Source: Minisyncoccota bacterium | Lineage (GTDB): Bacteria > Patescibacteriota > Minisyncoccia > UBA6257 > HR35 | Assembly: GCA_937934285.1 (NCBI GenBank) | Contig: CALHAT010000018.1 | Span: forward strand, 1-17,705 | Direction of reading: 5' to 3' | Length of the DNA: 17,705 nucleotides | Shown here: positions 1-8,996 of the stretch, piece after piece | How the letters are laid out: every line of letters starts with the position of its first letter | Position numbering within the stretch: position 1 is the stretch's first letter | The notes under the pieces: model-generated | The model's input: the letters and a program-made list of their open reading frames with translations, nothing else | Databases searched by the model: none | Told to the model about the DNA's origin: nothing | Translations under genes and position numbers: made by a program

Positions 1-1935
<1,935 letters not shown>

Positions 1936-1989
1936 ATCATCTTTCGTAGCTTTCAGAACGTTCCTCAGTACTAAATCTTTAAAAAAATT

Positions 1990-2025
1990 TTAGAGAGCAA
2001 TAAAAACAACAGCGTTCTCGACGCT
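1990..2025 (-). promoter_or_regulatory. boxB-like hairpin and boxA antitermination site in the 23S leader
   Basis: In the transcribed leader a 5-bp hairpin AGCGT-CGAGA-ACGCT (2011-2025) is followed 11 nt later by TGCTCTCTAA (1990-1999). The latter matches the rRNA boxA consensus TGCTCTTTAA at 9 of 10 positions. The order boxB then boxA is that of E. coli rrn leaders, where NusB-NusE bind boxA and protect the long untranslated transcript from Rho. The function is inferred from sequence and position only. A second copy of the GAGAGC motif upstream (about 2059-2064) could pair with the boxA region and form part of a processing stem. Confidence 0.65.
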
Positions 2026-2072
2026 TCAGACAAAATACAAAATCTCGAGACTCAAAAGCTCTCTTTATATAT

Positions 2073-2102
2073 ATTATATAACAAAGATGTTAATAATGTC
2101 AA
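2073..2102 (-). promoter_or_regulatory. Consensus sigma-70 promoter of the 23S rRNA gene
   Basis: On the minus strand there is a perfect -35 TTGACA (2097-2102), an 18-nt spacer and a perfect -10 TATAAT (2073-2078). It begins one base beyond the stop codon of the upstream membrane protein gene (2104-2106). The start of transcription would be about 2066, giving a leader of about 130 nt before the mature 23S 5' end. Both hexamers being perfect fits a stable-RNA promoter and shows that the 23S gene is transcribed on its own. Confidence 0.85.
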
Positions 2103-2103
2103 G

Positions 2104-2799
2104 TTAAGAACGAAGTTCTCGTCGAAGATTTTCCAAGATATCTCGAGCTGTGTCTTGACCACCAAGACCAAAAGCTAAACCACCAGCCAAAGCCAAAAAG
2201 AGAACAATACCCATAGCTAAAGTATTAACAATTTCTGTAGCTACTCCCCATTGATTCAAAGCTGCCAAAAAGGAAAAAATAATGATTGCCCATTTAACGA
2301 AAGTAGCAGCTGCTTGAGAGACTTTTCTTTCTAAACCACGAAAAACTCCAACCAAAACTTTACGAGCTAATTCCCCAAATAAAAATCCGGCAACTAAAAT
2401 TAAACCACCAGCAATAGCTCGGGGTAGATAGAATAAAATTTCTCTAATAAACGAATTAACAATTTGAAGACCCAAAATATCAAAAGCTACCATCAAAAAA
2501 ACAACAAAAACTGTCCAGAAAGAAATTTCAGCTAAAACTCGATCAAGTCTTTCTTCCCAAGTAAAATCTTTAAAATATTGATCTAATTTTGATCGTTTTA
2601 ATAATTCTTCAAATCTGACATTTTTCAAAACAAACTCAACAGCTAATTTAACAATAACAGCCACTAGCCAACCAATAAAGAAAATAACAAAAGCGCCAAG
2701 AATCCTTAAAAGAACATCGGCTAATATAGGGAACAAAGATGAAAAATAATTATTTAGAGCTTCAATTGGGGTTGGAGCATAATTGGGTTGATAAGGCAT
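2104..2799 (-). CDS. Small MscS-related membrane protein (conserved TM-helix family)
   Basis: 231 residues, probably an integral inner-membrane protein of the mechanosensitive-channel 'conserved TM helix' group. Hydrophobic segments lie at about 25-55, 92-113, 121-145, 165-183 and 190-213. The final segment, LFLALAGGLAFGLGGQDTAR (201-220), has the small-residue Gly/Ala pattern of the MscS pore helix TM3, followed by the amphipathic stretch DILENLRRE. The protein ends there, so it lacks the beta domain and cytoplasmic vestibule of a full MscS (about 280 residues). Channel gating is therefore not certain; such short forms are common in Patescibacteria. It is divergent from the unknown gene at 3077 and is followed immediately by the 23S promoter. 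No clear Shine-Dalgarno precedes the ATG. Confidence 0.8.
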   Translation of the reverse strand: MPYQPNYAPTPIEALNNYFSSLFPILADVLLRILGAFVIFFIGWLVAVIVKLAVEFVLKNVRFEELLKRSKLDQYFKDFTWEERLDRVLAEISFWTVFVVFLMVAFDILGLQIVNSFIREILFYLPRAIAGGLILVAGFLFGELARKVLVGVFRGLERKVSQAAATFVKWAIIIFSFLAALNQWGVATEIVNTLAMGIVLFLALAGGLAFGLGGQDTARDILENLRRELRS

Positions 2800-2899
2800 T
2801 TACATTAGTTTAATTAATAACGACCTATTAATTATTTATTATTTTTTATTTTAAACCAAAAATTTTTAAATAAAAAATTAAAACTGTGGAAAACTTAAC

Positions 2900-2928
2900 T
2901 TGACAAAATTATTTTTCTTTGTTAAAAT
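2900..2928 (+). promoter_or_regulatory. Sigma-70 promoter of the leader and the 192-aa gene
   Basis: TTGACA (2900-2905), 17-nt spacer, TAAAAT (2923-2928). Transcription would start near 2935, about 140 nt before the start codon at 3077. The spacing is ideal and only one base departs from consensus, so this is one of the best promoters in the window. It drives the structured leader described separately. Confidence 0.75.
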
Positions 2929-2939
2929 TTTTAGATAGA

Positions 2940-3014
2940 ATGGAAACAAAAATTAAAAAGGCAATTTTGCAATTTGCAATTTCCCCAAAGATTTGGGAGG
3001 GGGGGCCTTTTTAG
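2940..3014 (+). CDS. Possible 24-residue leader peptide
   Basis: An ORF of 24 codons starts with ATG about 5 nt after the predicted transcription start (nearly leaderless). It begins METKIKKAILQF and ends KIWEGGPF, with TAG at 3012-3014. Its last codons and stop lie inside segment 2 of the attenuator-like leader, where a translating ribosome would decide which stem forms. There is no obvious run of one regulatory amino acid; one Trp and a Gly-Gly-Pro-Phe end are the only notable residues. It could be chance, since the G-run codes Gly-Gly automatically. No homology is claimed. Confidence 0.3.
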   Translation: METKIKKAILQFAISPKIWEGGPF

Positions 3015-3067
3015 TTATTTAAAATATTTCAGAACCTAAAAAGGCCCCCGCAAAAGGGGGTCTTTTT
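2955..3067 (+). promoter_or_regulatory. Attenuator-like leader with mutually exclusive stems
   Basis: Four segments can pair in two ways. Segment 1 AAAAAGGC (2955-2962) pairs with GCCTTTTT of segment 2 (3005-3012), 8 bp. Segment 2 GGGGGCCTTTTTAG (3001-3014) pairs perfectly over 14 bp with segment 3 CTAAAAAGGCCCCC (3036-3049). Segment 3 also pairs over 12 bp with segment 4 GGGGGTCTTTTT (3056-3067), which is a terminator. Pairing 1:2 leaves the terminator free and 2:3 prevents it. The stop codon of a possible leader peptide falls in segment 2. The layout is that of amino-acid operon attenuators. The pairing is seen in the sequence; the regulatory role is inferred. Confidence 0.5.
3038..3067 (+). 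terminator. Intrinsic terminator in the leader, just before the 192-aa gene
   Basis: Stem AAAAAGGCCCCC (3038-3049), loop GCAAAA, stem GGGGGTCTTTTT (3056-3067), including one G-T pair, with the T-run at the end. It lies downstream of a strong promoter and only 9 nt before the ATG at 3077. There it would stop transcription unless an alternative fold forms, or it would end a short RNA of about 130 nt. Confidence 0.65.
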
Positions 3068-3076
3068 AAAAATAAA

Positions 3077-3655
3077 ATGATTCTCACTACGGAGATTAAA
3101 AAAATTTTAGAAAACGGAGATTTGACAAAAACCAATCTTGATTTAAAAGCTATGCCCCACGAAGAAACCATGGTTTTTCTAGCAGCTCTCAATCAATTTG
3201 AAAAATTATTTTTAAAACTTGATCCTTCCTGGCTAAAATTAGAAAAAAATGATCTAAAACGCTGGGGGATTGTTTATCTTCTTCTTCATGACCTTTTTCA
3301 CGCTGAAACTCAAGAAAATGACCTGGTTAAACTCGAGATTTTTACTACGGCGCCGATTTTTATAAATATTCAAGAAATTACTCCTCAGGAAAATGTTGAT
3401 CGTCTGGTTTTGGCTTATTTTATTTTGGGAGCCGCGTCTTTAAAGATTAATCATTCTCTACCCGCTCTTATTAGTGAAAAAATAATTTTAGGAGAATTTG
3501 TTGCTATGGGTGGCTTAGATGATGGTATTTGGGGTATAAGAATTAAAAAAGATCTCCTACCCAAAATAGCTAGCAATGTTTTCGAAAAATCAAAAAGAGG
3601 CAATCTTCAATTACTTGTCAAAAAATACAAAAACTTTGTTTTTGATTTCCTATAA
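3077..3655 (+). CDS. Hypothetical protein, 192 aa
   Basis: I do not recognise the family. The protein is predicted soluble and mostly alpha/beta: no signal peptide and no membrane segment. It has a Leu/Lys-rich N-terminal half, the segment GIVYLLLHDLFHAET around 64-78, and a conserved-looking LGEFVAMGGLDDGIWGIRIK near 138-157. The ATG follows the leader terminator by 9 nt. GGGGGT, the only purine-rich stretch, is about 15 nt upstream and is part of the terminator stem, so terminator formation would also hide any ribosome site. Its end overlaps the convergent lamin-tail gene by 6 nt (CTATAA holds both stops). The controlled leader is the only clue to its role. Confidence 0.8.
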   Translation: MILTTEIKKILENGDLTKTNLDLKAMPHEETMVFLAALNQFEKLFLKLDPSWLKLEKNDLKRWGIVYLLLHDLFHAETQENDLVKLEIFTTAPIFINIQEITPQENVDRLVLAYFILGAASLKINHSLPALISEKIILGEFVAMGGLDDGIWGIRIKKDLLPKIASNVFEKSKRGNLQLLVKKYKNFVFDFL

Positions 3656-4906
3656 TAAACTGAAAACAATAAACACTGAAAGAATAAGGATAAAAATTAA
3701 AAAACCTAAAATGATTACGATATTATTGAGATTTTCGATTTTAGCCGGTTTTTGAATGTTGGCAAGATCGAAAGGGATTTTTTCTTCTTTATCAAATTTT
3801 TCTTCAAATTTTTGCTGATTATTTTCTAAAATTAATATATTTTCACTTCCTGGGGTTGGTTGAGTAAATTGCCAACTATTTTCAAAGCGAGAAAAGCTTT
3901 TACCTTCAGGTGCCCGGCCTTGATAATTAATTGAGAAGATTTTTTGGTCTTTATAATAAAGAATTAAGGTTTCACCTTGGTTGCGAATATAAAAATTGTA
4001 ATCTTTATTAGTAATAACAAAATATTCTTTGGGTTCAATTATTCCCTGAAGTTTAATTTTTTTCTTGCCAATTTCTAAAATAAACCCTTCTAAATTAATC
4101 TCTTCGTTTCCATAATTATAAAGCTCAACAAATTCCTGACCGGAGTCATTGCCTTGAGGATTGGGTAAAAATTCGGTAATATATAAAGTTACGGGGGTAC
4201 TTTTTTCTAAAGAGGCTTGATTAGAAACTATTTCTTGAATTGTTGATGTTAAAACCGGAGTTGATGTTGATATTAGTGTTTGTTCTGGAGTTGTGGTTTG
4301 AATATTAGAAAAAATAGGCGTTGAAGAAACTGTAGTTGTTTGTTGAAAAAGCGACTGATTTTGTTGAATGTTTTCGGTCCTTAGCAATTCTGGTTCGGGA
4401 TAAATTCCTGGGGTTCCTTTTTTAACTCTGTTTTCTTGACAAATATTATTTTTAAAAATTATTGAATAACCATTATCGTTACCACCGCAATTTTGTTCAT
4501 AAGATATTTCCGCAAGCAGATTTTTATTCTCATCAAGAATTTGGATTCTTCCCGAACTATTTTTTAAAGAAAAATTAGCAGCAACGATTTTACCTTTAAA
4601 ATCTGGATATTCACTTAAAAATTTATTTTTATCTTGAACAATAATAAAAACTTCTTGAGGATAAACCATAATTTCATCTTTAAACAGGTGATTTTCACCA
4701 TCATTAATTCGCCAACCAGATCTGCCTGATTTTAAAGAAAATATTTGATTGCTTTGATTAAAAACCTCAAGCCACTCGCGATCGCTATCATTACCTTCAG
4801 GATTAAACATAATTTCCGTAATTAAAAAGGGCAAACCCTGAGCATAGATAAAAACCGGAAGCAAAATTAGTAAAATAGATAATTTTATCAAAGCCTTATA
4901 TTCCAT
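3650..4906 (-). CDS. Secreted, membrane-anchored protein with two lamin-tail domains
   Basis: 418 residues. A signal peptide covers 1-22 (KLSILLILLPVFIYA, likely cleavage after Ala22). Two lamin-tail (LTD) domains follow: about 26-168, starting ITEIMFNPEGNDSDREWLEV, and about 241-352, starting ITEFLPNPQGNDSGQEFVEL. They are internal repeats of each other. A Ser/Thr/Pro/Gln-rich linker (about 180-238) joins them, and a hydrophobic C-terminal helix at 395-418 anchors the protein. LTD domains are immunoglobulin-like folds that in bacteria are found on exported proteins and nucleases; no nuclease motif is seen here. It is probably a cell-surface adhesion or structural protein. It overlaps the upstream DoxX-like gene by 19 nt, so the two are cotranscribed. 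Confidence 0.88.
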   Translation of the reverse strand: MEYKALIKLSILLILLPVFIYAQGLPFLITEIMFNPEGNDSDREWLEVFNQSNQIFSLKSGRSGWRINDGENHLFKDEIMVYPQEVFIIVQDKNKFLSEYPDFKGKIVAANFSLKNSSGRIQILDENKNLLAEISYEQNCGGNDNGYSIIFKNNICQENRVKKGTPGIYPEPELLRTENIQQNQSLFQQTTTVSSTPIFSNIQTTTPEQTLISTSTPVLTSTIQEIVSNQASLEKSTPVTLYITEFLPNPQGNDSGQEFVELYNYGNEEINLEGFILEIGKKKIKLQGIIEPKEYFVITNKDYNFYIRNQGETLILYYKDQKIFSINYQGRAPEGKSFSRFENSWQFTQPTPGSENILILENNQQKFEEKFDKEEKIPFDLANIQKPAKIENLNNIVIILGFLIFILILSVFIVFSLL

Positions 4907-5235
4907 ATTCGATCTAAACTTAATAATCCTGGACCAACAAAGAGAAAAACTATTGCCAAAGCAATTCTTAAAAAATGAACCTCTAAATCTCCTATTTTAG
5001 TTTTTTCTTTAAAAAATTTTCTCAAAATAAAAATTGTTTCTAAAAAAATTAAAAAGATAAAAACAAAAGAAGAATAATAACCTAAAAAAATAAAAAGAGA
5101 TAAAATTAAATAGAGATAGGCAAGAAATTTTTGGAGAGATTTTCTCTTTAAAAATTCTTCAAAAAGAAAAAAACTTAAAATTAATCTGCCTAAAAAAAGA
5201 CCAAGAAAATCAAGAAGCCAAAAAATCTGAATCAT
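4888..5235 (-). CDS. Small DoxX-like integral membrane protein
   Basis: 115 residues with four hydrophobic segments (about 4-25, 35-52, 54-72, 90-106). The end, FVGPGLLSLDRIW, resembles the GPGrxSLD ending of DoxX-family proteins, and the N-terminal LGRLILSFFLFEEFLKR fits the DoxX first helix, so I call it DoxX-like with moderate confidence. The role of DoxX proteins in redox or sulfur chemistry is not established well enough to transfer. It overlaps the following lamin-tail gene by 19 nt. Its ATG (5233-5235) shares two bases with the divergent dprA ATG (5234-5236), so its promoter must lie within dprA coding sequence. Confidence 0.65.
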   Translation of the reverse strand: MIQIFWLLDFLGLFLGRLILSFFLFEEFLKRKSLQKFLAYLYLILSLFIFLGYYSSFVFIFLIFLETIFILRKFFKEKTKIGDLEVHFLRIALAIVFLFVGPGLLSLDRIWNIRL

Positions 5236-6262
5236 GGAAGAAATTTATTTTCAAGCAATTGTCACTAATTTTGAACCACCCAATCAAAAAATTTTGAATT
5301 TATATAAAAAATATAAATCATTTCAGAAAATTTTTGAAATTATTGAAAAAGATTTCAAAATTAAAAAAGATTGGGAGAAAGAATATCAAAAATTAAAGAA
5401 TTTAGGAGGTGAAATTATCTTAAGAAAAGATAAAAAATTTCCTCAAGAGTTAAGAAAAATTAAAGAACCAGTTTTGGGTCTTTTTGTTCTTGGTGAATTA
5501 AATTTAAACTTTCCTTTAAAAATTGCCATTGTTGGCACTCGAAAAGCCTCAAATTTGGGTAAAAAAATTTCTTTTGATTTTGCTAAAAATTTAGCGGAAA
5601 TAGGTGTTTTAATTATTAGTGGTTTAGCTTATGGAATTGATGAGTATGCTCATAGGGGTGCTTTAAGTGTTAATAAAGAAAATATTGCGGTGATTGGTTC
5701 TGGTTTAGATTTAATTTTTAAAGATCCGAGAAAAAATTTAGCTGAGAAAATTTTAGAAGCTGGTGGAGCAATAATTTCTGAATATCCTTTAGGCTCGAAA
5801 TCTTTAGCCCATCATTTTCCTTTAAGAAATAGAATTATTGCTGGACTTTGTGATGGAGTTTTAGTTGTTGAAGCACCAATTGATTCTGGAGCCTTAATTA
5901 CCGCACGATACGGACTTGAATATGGTAAAGAAATTTTTGCTCTACCTGGCAATATTTATGATAAAAATTATGAAGGCAGTTTAAGATTAATCCAACAGGG
6001 AGCTAAACTTATTATTGATATAGAAGATATTTTAAAAGAATTTGATTTTAAAATTCCTCAAAAAATAAAAGTTCTGTCTCTATCCCCAAAAGAAAAATTA
6101 ATTGTTGAGACTTTAAAAAATGGTGGTCAAACAACTAATGAGCTTTTAGAAAATTTAAAACTTTCAGCCAATGAACTTTTAGCTTTGCTTTCCCATTTAG
6201 AAATTAAAGGGATTGTTTTTTCTCAAGGCGGAAGATTTTATTTAAACTCTAATTATTATTAA
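5234..6262 (+). CDS. dprA: DNA processing protein DprA
   Basis: 342 residues, close to the usual DprA length. DprA binds incoming single-stranded DNA in natural transformation and loads RecA. The Rossmann-like DprA fold spans about 65-270. Signature motifs are IVGTRKAS (99-106), ISGLAYGIDEYAH (128-140), FPLRNRIIAGL (195-205), SGALITARYGLEYGK (218-232), ALPGN (236-240) and GSLRLIQQGAK (248-258). A C-terminal winged-helix domain (about 280-342) resembles the DML1-like domain of DprA. The N-terminal 60 residues form a degenerate helical domain. The start is supported by the N-terminal length; there is no leader because the ATG is interlocked with the divergent gene's ATG. A hairpin terminator follows at 6291. 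Confidence 0.96.
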   Translation: MEEIYFQAIVTNFEPPNQKILNLYKKYKSFQKIFEIIEKDFKIKKDWEKEYQKLKNLGGEIILRKDKKFPQELRKIKEPVLGLFVLGELNLNFPLKIAIVGTRKASNLGKKISFDFAKNLAEIGVLIISGLAYGIDEYAHRGALSVNKENIAVIGSGLDLIFKDPRKNLAEKILEAGGAIISEYPLGSKSLAHHFPLRNRIIAGLCDGVLVVEAPIDSGALITARYGLEYGKEIFALPGNIYDKNYEGSLRLIQQGAKLIIDIEDILKEFDFKIPQKIKVLSLSPKEKLIVETLKNGGQTTNELLENLKLSANELLALLSHLEIKGIVFSQGGRFYLNSNYY

Positions 6263-6276
6263 AGGTTTTTCTTTTA

Positions 6277-6285
6277 TGTTATAAT
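6277..6285 (+). promoter_or_regulatory. Extended -10 promoter for the 3D-domain gene
   Basis: TGTTATAAT, an extended -10 with a perfect TATAAT (6280-6285), lies 58 nt upstream of the ATG at 6344. No good -35 is seen at 17 nt. The predicted start, about 6292, coincides with the first base of the CCCCC/GGGGG hairpin, so the mRNA would begin with that hairpin. Confidence 0.45.
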
Positions 6286-6290
6286 TATTT

Positions 6291-6311
6291 AACCCCCTAA
6301 TAGGGGGTTTT
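6291..6311 (+). terminator. Intrinsic terminator after dprA
   Basis: AACCCCC (6291-6297), loop TAATA, GGGGGTT (6303-6309), then T to 6311. The 7-bp stem with a short T-run lies 28 nt after the dprA stop. It may instead act as a 5' cap hairpin of the next transcript, since an extended -10 sits just before it. Confidence 0.6.
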
Positions 6312-6343
6312 AAAATGGTCAAAATTTAGGTAATTCTAAATAA

Positions 6344-6769
6344 ATGGGTAGTTCGATAAATAAGTTACTACCTTTTTTCTTATTTTTCTTCTTTTTTAGC
6401 TATGTATTTTCTCCTTCCATAGCTGAAATCAGTCCGATTACTGAGGCCGAGGCTTTTTTAAAGGAACCGGCAATTAAAAAAATAATGATCCTTACTGTTA
6501 CTGGATATTCTTCAAGTTACGATGAAACCGATGATACTCCTTGGTTAACTGCCTATAATACTTTGGTAAGAGACGGCATCGCTGCTTCTAATATCTTACC
6601 TTTTGGAACCAAACTAAGAATCCCCTCTTTGTTTGGAGACAAAATCTTTATTGTCGAAGATAAAATGCATCCTCGTTATGGTGAACATCTTGACATTTGG
6701 TTTCCAACAAAGTGGCAAGCTAAAGAATTTGGTATTTATTATAATGTTTTAGTTGAAATTTTAGAGTGA
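6344..6769 (+). CDS. Secreted 3D-domain (double-psi beta barrel) protein
   Basis: 141 residues. A very hydrophobic signal peptide or anchor lies at about 7-27 (LLPFFLFFFFFSYVFSPSIA). The 3D domain occupies about 49-141: TVTGYSSSYDETDDTPWLTA, then VRDGIAASNILPFGTKLRIP, then VEDKMHPRYGEHLDIWF. The three aspartates that name the family are probably D77, D106 and D117. The domain is the MltA/YuiC/Rpf-associated barrel found in murein lytic enzymes, so a role in peptidoglycan cleavage outside the membrane is likely. It is a minimal version with no LysM or other binding domain. It is convergent with the murE-like gene and overlaps its 3' end by 31 nt. Confidence 0.87.
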   Translation: MGSSINKLLPFFLFFFFFSYVFSPSIAEISPITEAEAFLKEPAIKKIMILTVTGYSSSYDETDDTPWLTAYNTLVRDGIAASNILPFGTKLRIPSLFGDKIFIVEDKMHPRYGEHLDIWFPTKWQAKEFGIYYNVLVEILE

Positions 6770-8094
6770 TTTTTATTTTTGATAGCTTCAAGAACAACTT
6801 CTTTTTCATTCCAAGGCAAAGAGTAATCCTTAAAAGCTATTGAAGGCTCATTACCCTTACCAACTGTTATAACCACATCGCCCTTTTCAGCTAAATTTAT
6901 CAATCTCTGAATCGCTTCCTTACGATCCGGAATAATCTCTATTGGTTTCTCAATTTCGAATTCAGCCAAATATCTTTTTGCTCCCAATTCAATCGATTTA
7001 ATGATGTTCATCGGGTCTTCGTTAAATGGATCCTCATTGGAAATCACAATATAATGACAATATTTGGCGGCAATTTCACCTATAATCGGTCTTTTCCACT
7101 TGTCCCTTAAACCACCAGCTGAACCAATCAGACAAAGAAGTCTTTTAGGCTTTAGAAGTTCGAGAACTGTTTTAAAAACTTCTTCAATTGAATGGGGTGT
7201 ATGGGCATAATCAATAACAACTTTAAAGCCTTTGGCTTTAACTATCTCCATTCTACCTGGCAAACCCTGGAAATCTTTCAAGAATTCATCAAGGTTATTA
7301 ATGGGGAATCCGAGAGCCTTGATAATTGAAAAAGAAGCTAAGATATTGTAAAGATTAAATTTACCTAAAAGTGGCGATGAGAATTTTTTGTTTTCTATGG
7401 TAAATTCAAGACCCTTGGGGGTTATTTTATAACTTTGCGGAGTAATTTGAAAACTATCTTGAATTTTTGTTTCTAAACCATAAGATATTTTTTGTTCAGC
7501 TCTAAAGTTTAAAAAGTAATCAGCTTCAAAATCATCGGCATTAACAATAATTGTTTTTCTAATTAGTAGACCACGTAAAGTTTTTCTGACCTTACTTTTC
7601 GATAAAGCCTGGAAAAGTTTACCTTTGGAATTACGATAAGCTTCATAGGAACCGTGATGTTCGATATGCTCAGGATGAAGACCAATAAAAACAGTAATAT
7701 CAAAATCAATAAAAGAATGGCGATTTTGCATCAGGCCTTCAGAAGTAACTTCAAGAACAGCAATCTCGCATTTATCTTTAACTGCTTGTTTTAAAAATTT
7801 TTGCAAAAAGCCATGACCTGGCATTGTCAAACGTGATTTATTTTCAATTTTTTCTTCGCCAATAAAAAAATATTCCGAAGATGAAAGAGCAGTTTTAAAA
7901 CCTAATTTTGTTAAGAGATAATAAGTTAAATAAGCAACCGTTGTTTTGCCTTTAGTACCAGTAATGCCAATAATCACAATCTTTTTTGAAGGAAAACCAC
8001 AAATTAAAGCAAAAAGTAATGACCAGAGATAATGATAAAAATTAAAAATTGGTTTAGGAATGATTTTTCTTAAAAAAAATAAAATTTTCTTCAT
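6739..8094 (-). CDS. murE: MurE-like Mur ligase (UDP-MurNAc-tripeptide synthetase family)
   Basis: 451 residues. An ATP-dependent amide ligase that most likely adds the third amino acid of the peptidoglycan stem peptide. Central domain: P-loop GITGTKGKTT (43-52), EVTSEGL (115-121), HPEHIEHHGSYEAYRNSKGKLF region (140-161) with the candidate carbamylated Lys157. C-terminal domain: PGRMEIV (279-285), DYAHTPHSI (295-303), GSAGGLRDKWKRPIIG (324-339) and VGKGNE (411-416). The N-terminal UDP-MurNAc-binding domain of classical MurE is missing; about 38 residues with a hydrophobic stretch (FNFYHYLWSLLFALICGF) stand in its place. The DNPR motif that reads diaminopimelate appears as EDPF (354-357). It overlaps the upstream LCP gene by 4 nt (ATGA), which suggests translational coupling, and is last in a long operon. 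Confidence 0.9.
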   Translation of the reverse strand: MKKILFFLRKIIPKPIFNFYHYLWSLLFALICGFPSKKIVIIGITGTKGKTTVAYLTYYLLTKLGFKTALSSSEYFFIGEEKIENKSRLTMPGHGFLQKFLKQAVKDKCEIAVLEVTSEGLMQNRHSFIDFDITVFIGLHPEHIEHHGSYEAYRNSKGKLFQALSKSKVRKTLRGLLIRKTIIVNADDFEADYFLNFRAEQKISYGLETKIQDSFQITPQSYKITPKGLEFTIENKKFSSPLLGKFNLYNILASFSIIKALGFPINNLDEFLKDFQGLPGRMEIVKAKGFKVVIDYAHTPHSIEEVFKTVLELLKPKRLLCLIGSAGGLRDKWKRPIIGEIAAKYCHYIVISNEDPFNEDPMNIIKSIELGAKRYLAEFEIEKPIEIIPDRKEAIQRLINLAEKGDVVITVGKGNEPSIAFKDYSLPWNEKEVVLEAIKNKNHSKISTKTL

Positions 8095-8996
8095 TTTTGA
8101 AATTTATTTACTTGCGACTGAATGAAATTTCTTAAATAAAGAAAATTATCAATACCAGCACTGGGATAGATACCATAAACATTTTCAGTACCATTAATTT
8201 TAAAATAACCGGATTTTAAAAATCCTGAATGAAGATCAACAATAACGGGGATAATTTTTAAATTCACTGGATCTTTAATTTTAGTAGCCAGAGCAAGAAC
8301 ATCTGAAGAAGAGAGATTTGTCTGCCAACTATATTTATTTTTTTCCAAAAATTTTATTAATTGGAGTCTTTCTTCAGTAGAAAGAGTAGTTATTTTGTCT
8401 TTCAAGGCTTTAATAACTGCTAATTGATTTTTAATTCTGAAAAAATCTCCTTCGGGATGATATCTTGATCTTAAAACAAGCTCAATCAAATAGCCATTTA
8501 ATTTTTGCTTACCAGAAGGAAGAGTGTATAAAGTTATTGCATCAGTCACTGGTTCTTTAAGCTCCACTTCTAGACCATTCAAAAAGTCAACCAACTTGGT
8601 AACCAAGTTTAAATCAAAAACAAAATAATTTTTTAAATCAAAACCCGTAAACTCTTGAGCTTTTTTTAATAAAAGCTTGATCTCGCCTTTTTCATATAAA
8701 GCATTTATTTTTTCTAAATTTCCTTTCTCGTCTTTAACAACCAAATCGCGAGGGATAGGAATAAAAAAAGCCTGATTAGAATTTCGGTCATAATGGAAAA
8801 CAATTATTGAATCAGTATTTTCTGAACCAATATAACCTGGTCCTGGTTTCCCTAAGACAAGAAGATTTAGTTCTGAGGAAAAATTAAAAAACCCCTGATT
8901 TTTAATAACCAGCAAATTACCATTAAAAAAAATTAAAAATAAAGTTAATAAAAATAAAAACAAAGTTAATAAAGGGACCGAAAGTTTTCTTAGCAT
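8091..8996 (-). CDS. LytR-CpsA-Psr (LCP) family protein
   Basis: 301 residues. LCP enzymes transfer glycopolymers from lipid carriers to peptidoglycan outside the membrane. An N-terminal anchor spans about 7-24. The LCP domain covers about 43-200: LNLLVLG (44-49), NTDSIIVFHYD (60-70, with D62), PIPRDLVV (80-87, R83/D84), INALYEKGE (97-105), then LRSRYHPEGDFFRIKNQ (175-191, with R176, R178, D184, R187 and Q191), corresponding to the usual RxRY..GDFxRxxRQ. These are the residues that bind the polyprenyl pyrophosphate and metal. The C-terminal 100 residues are less conserved. The start overlaps the stop of the Clp ATPase gene by one base (TAATG) and the end overlaps murE by 4 nt. Confidence 0.92.
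   Translation of the reverse strand: MLRKLSVPLLTLFLFLLTLFLIFFNGNLLVIKNQGFFNFSSELNLLVLGKPGPGYIGSENTDSIIVFHYDRNSNQAFFIPIPRDLVVKDEKGNLEKINALYEKGEIKLLLKKAQEFTGFDLKNYFVFDLNLVTKLVDFLNGLEVELKEPVTDAITLYTLPSGKQKLNGYLIELVLRSRYHPEGDFFRIKNQLAVIKALKDKITTLSTEERLQLIKFLEKNKYSWQTNLSSSDVLALATKIKDPVNLKIIPVIVDLHSGFLKSGYFKINGTENVYGIYPSAGIDNFLYLRNFIQSQVNKFQK

Noticed and set aside
2885..2893. DnaA-box-like TGTGGAAAA
   Set aside because: Single copy with one mismatch; no cluster and no dnaA or dnaN nearby, so an origin is not supported.
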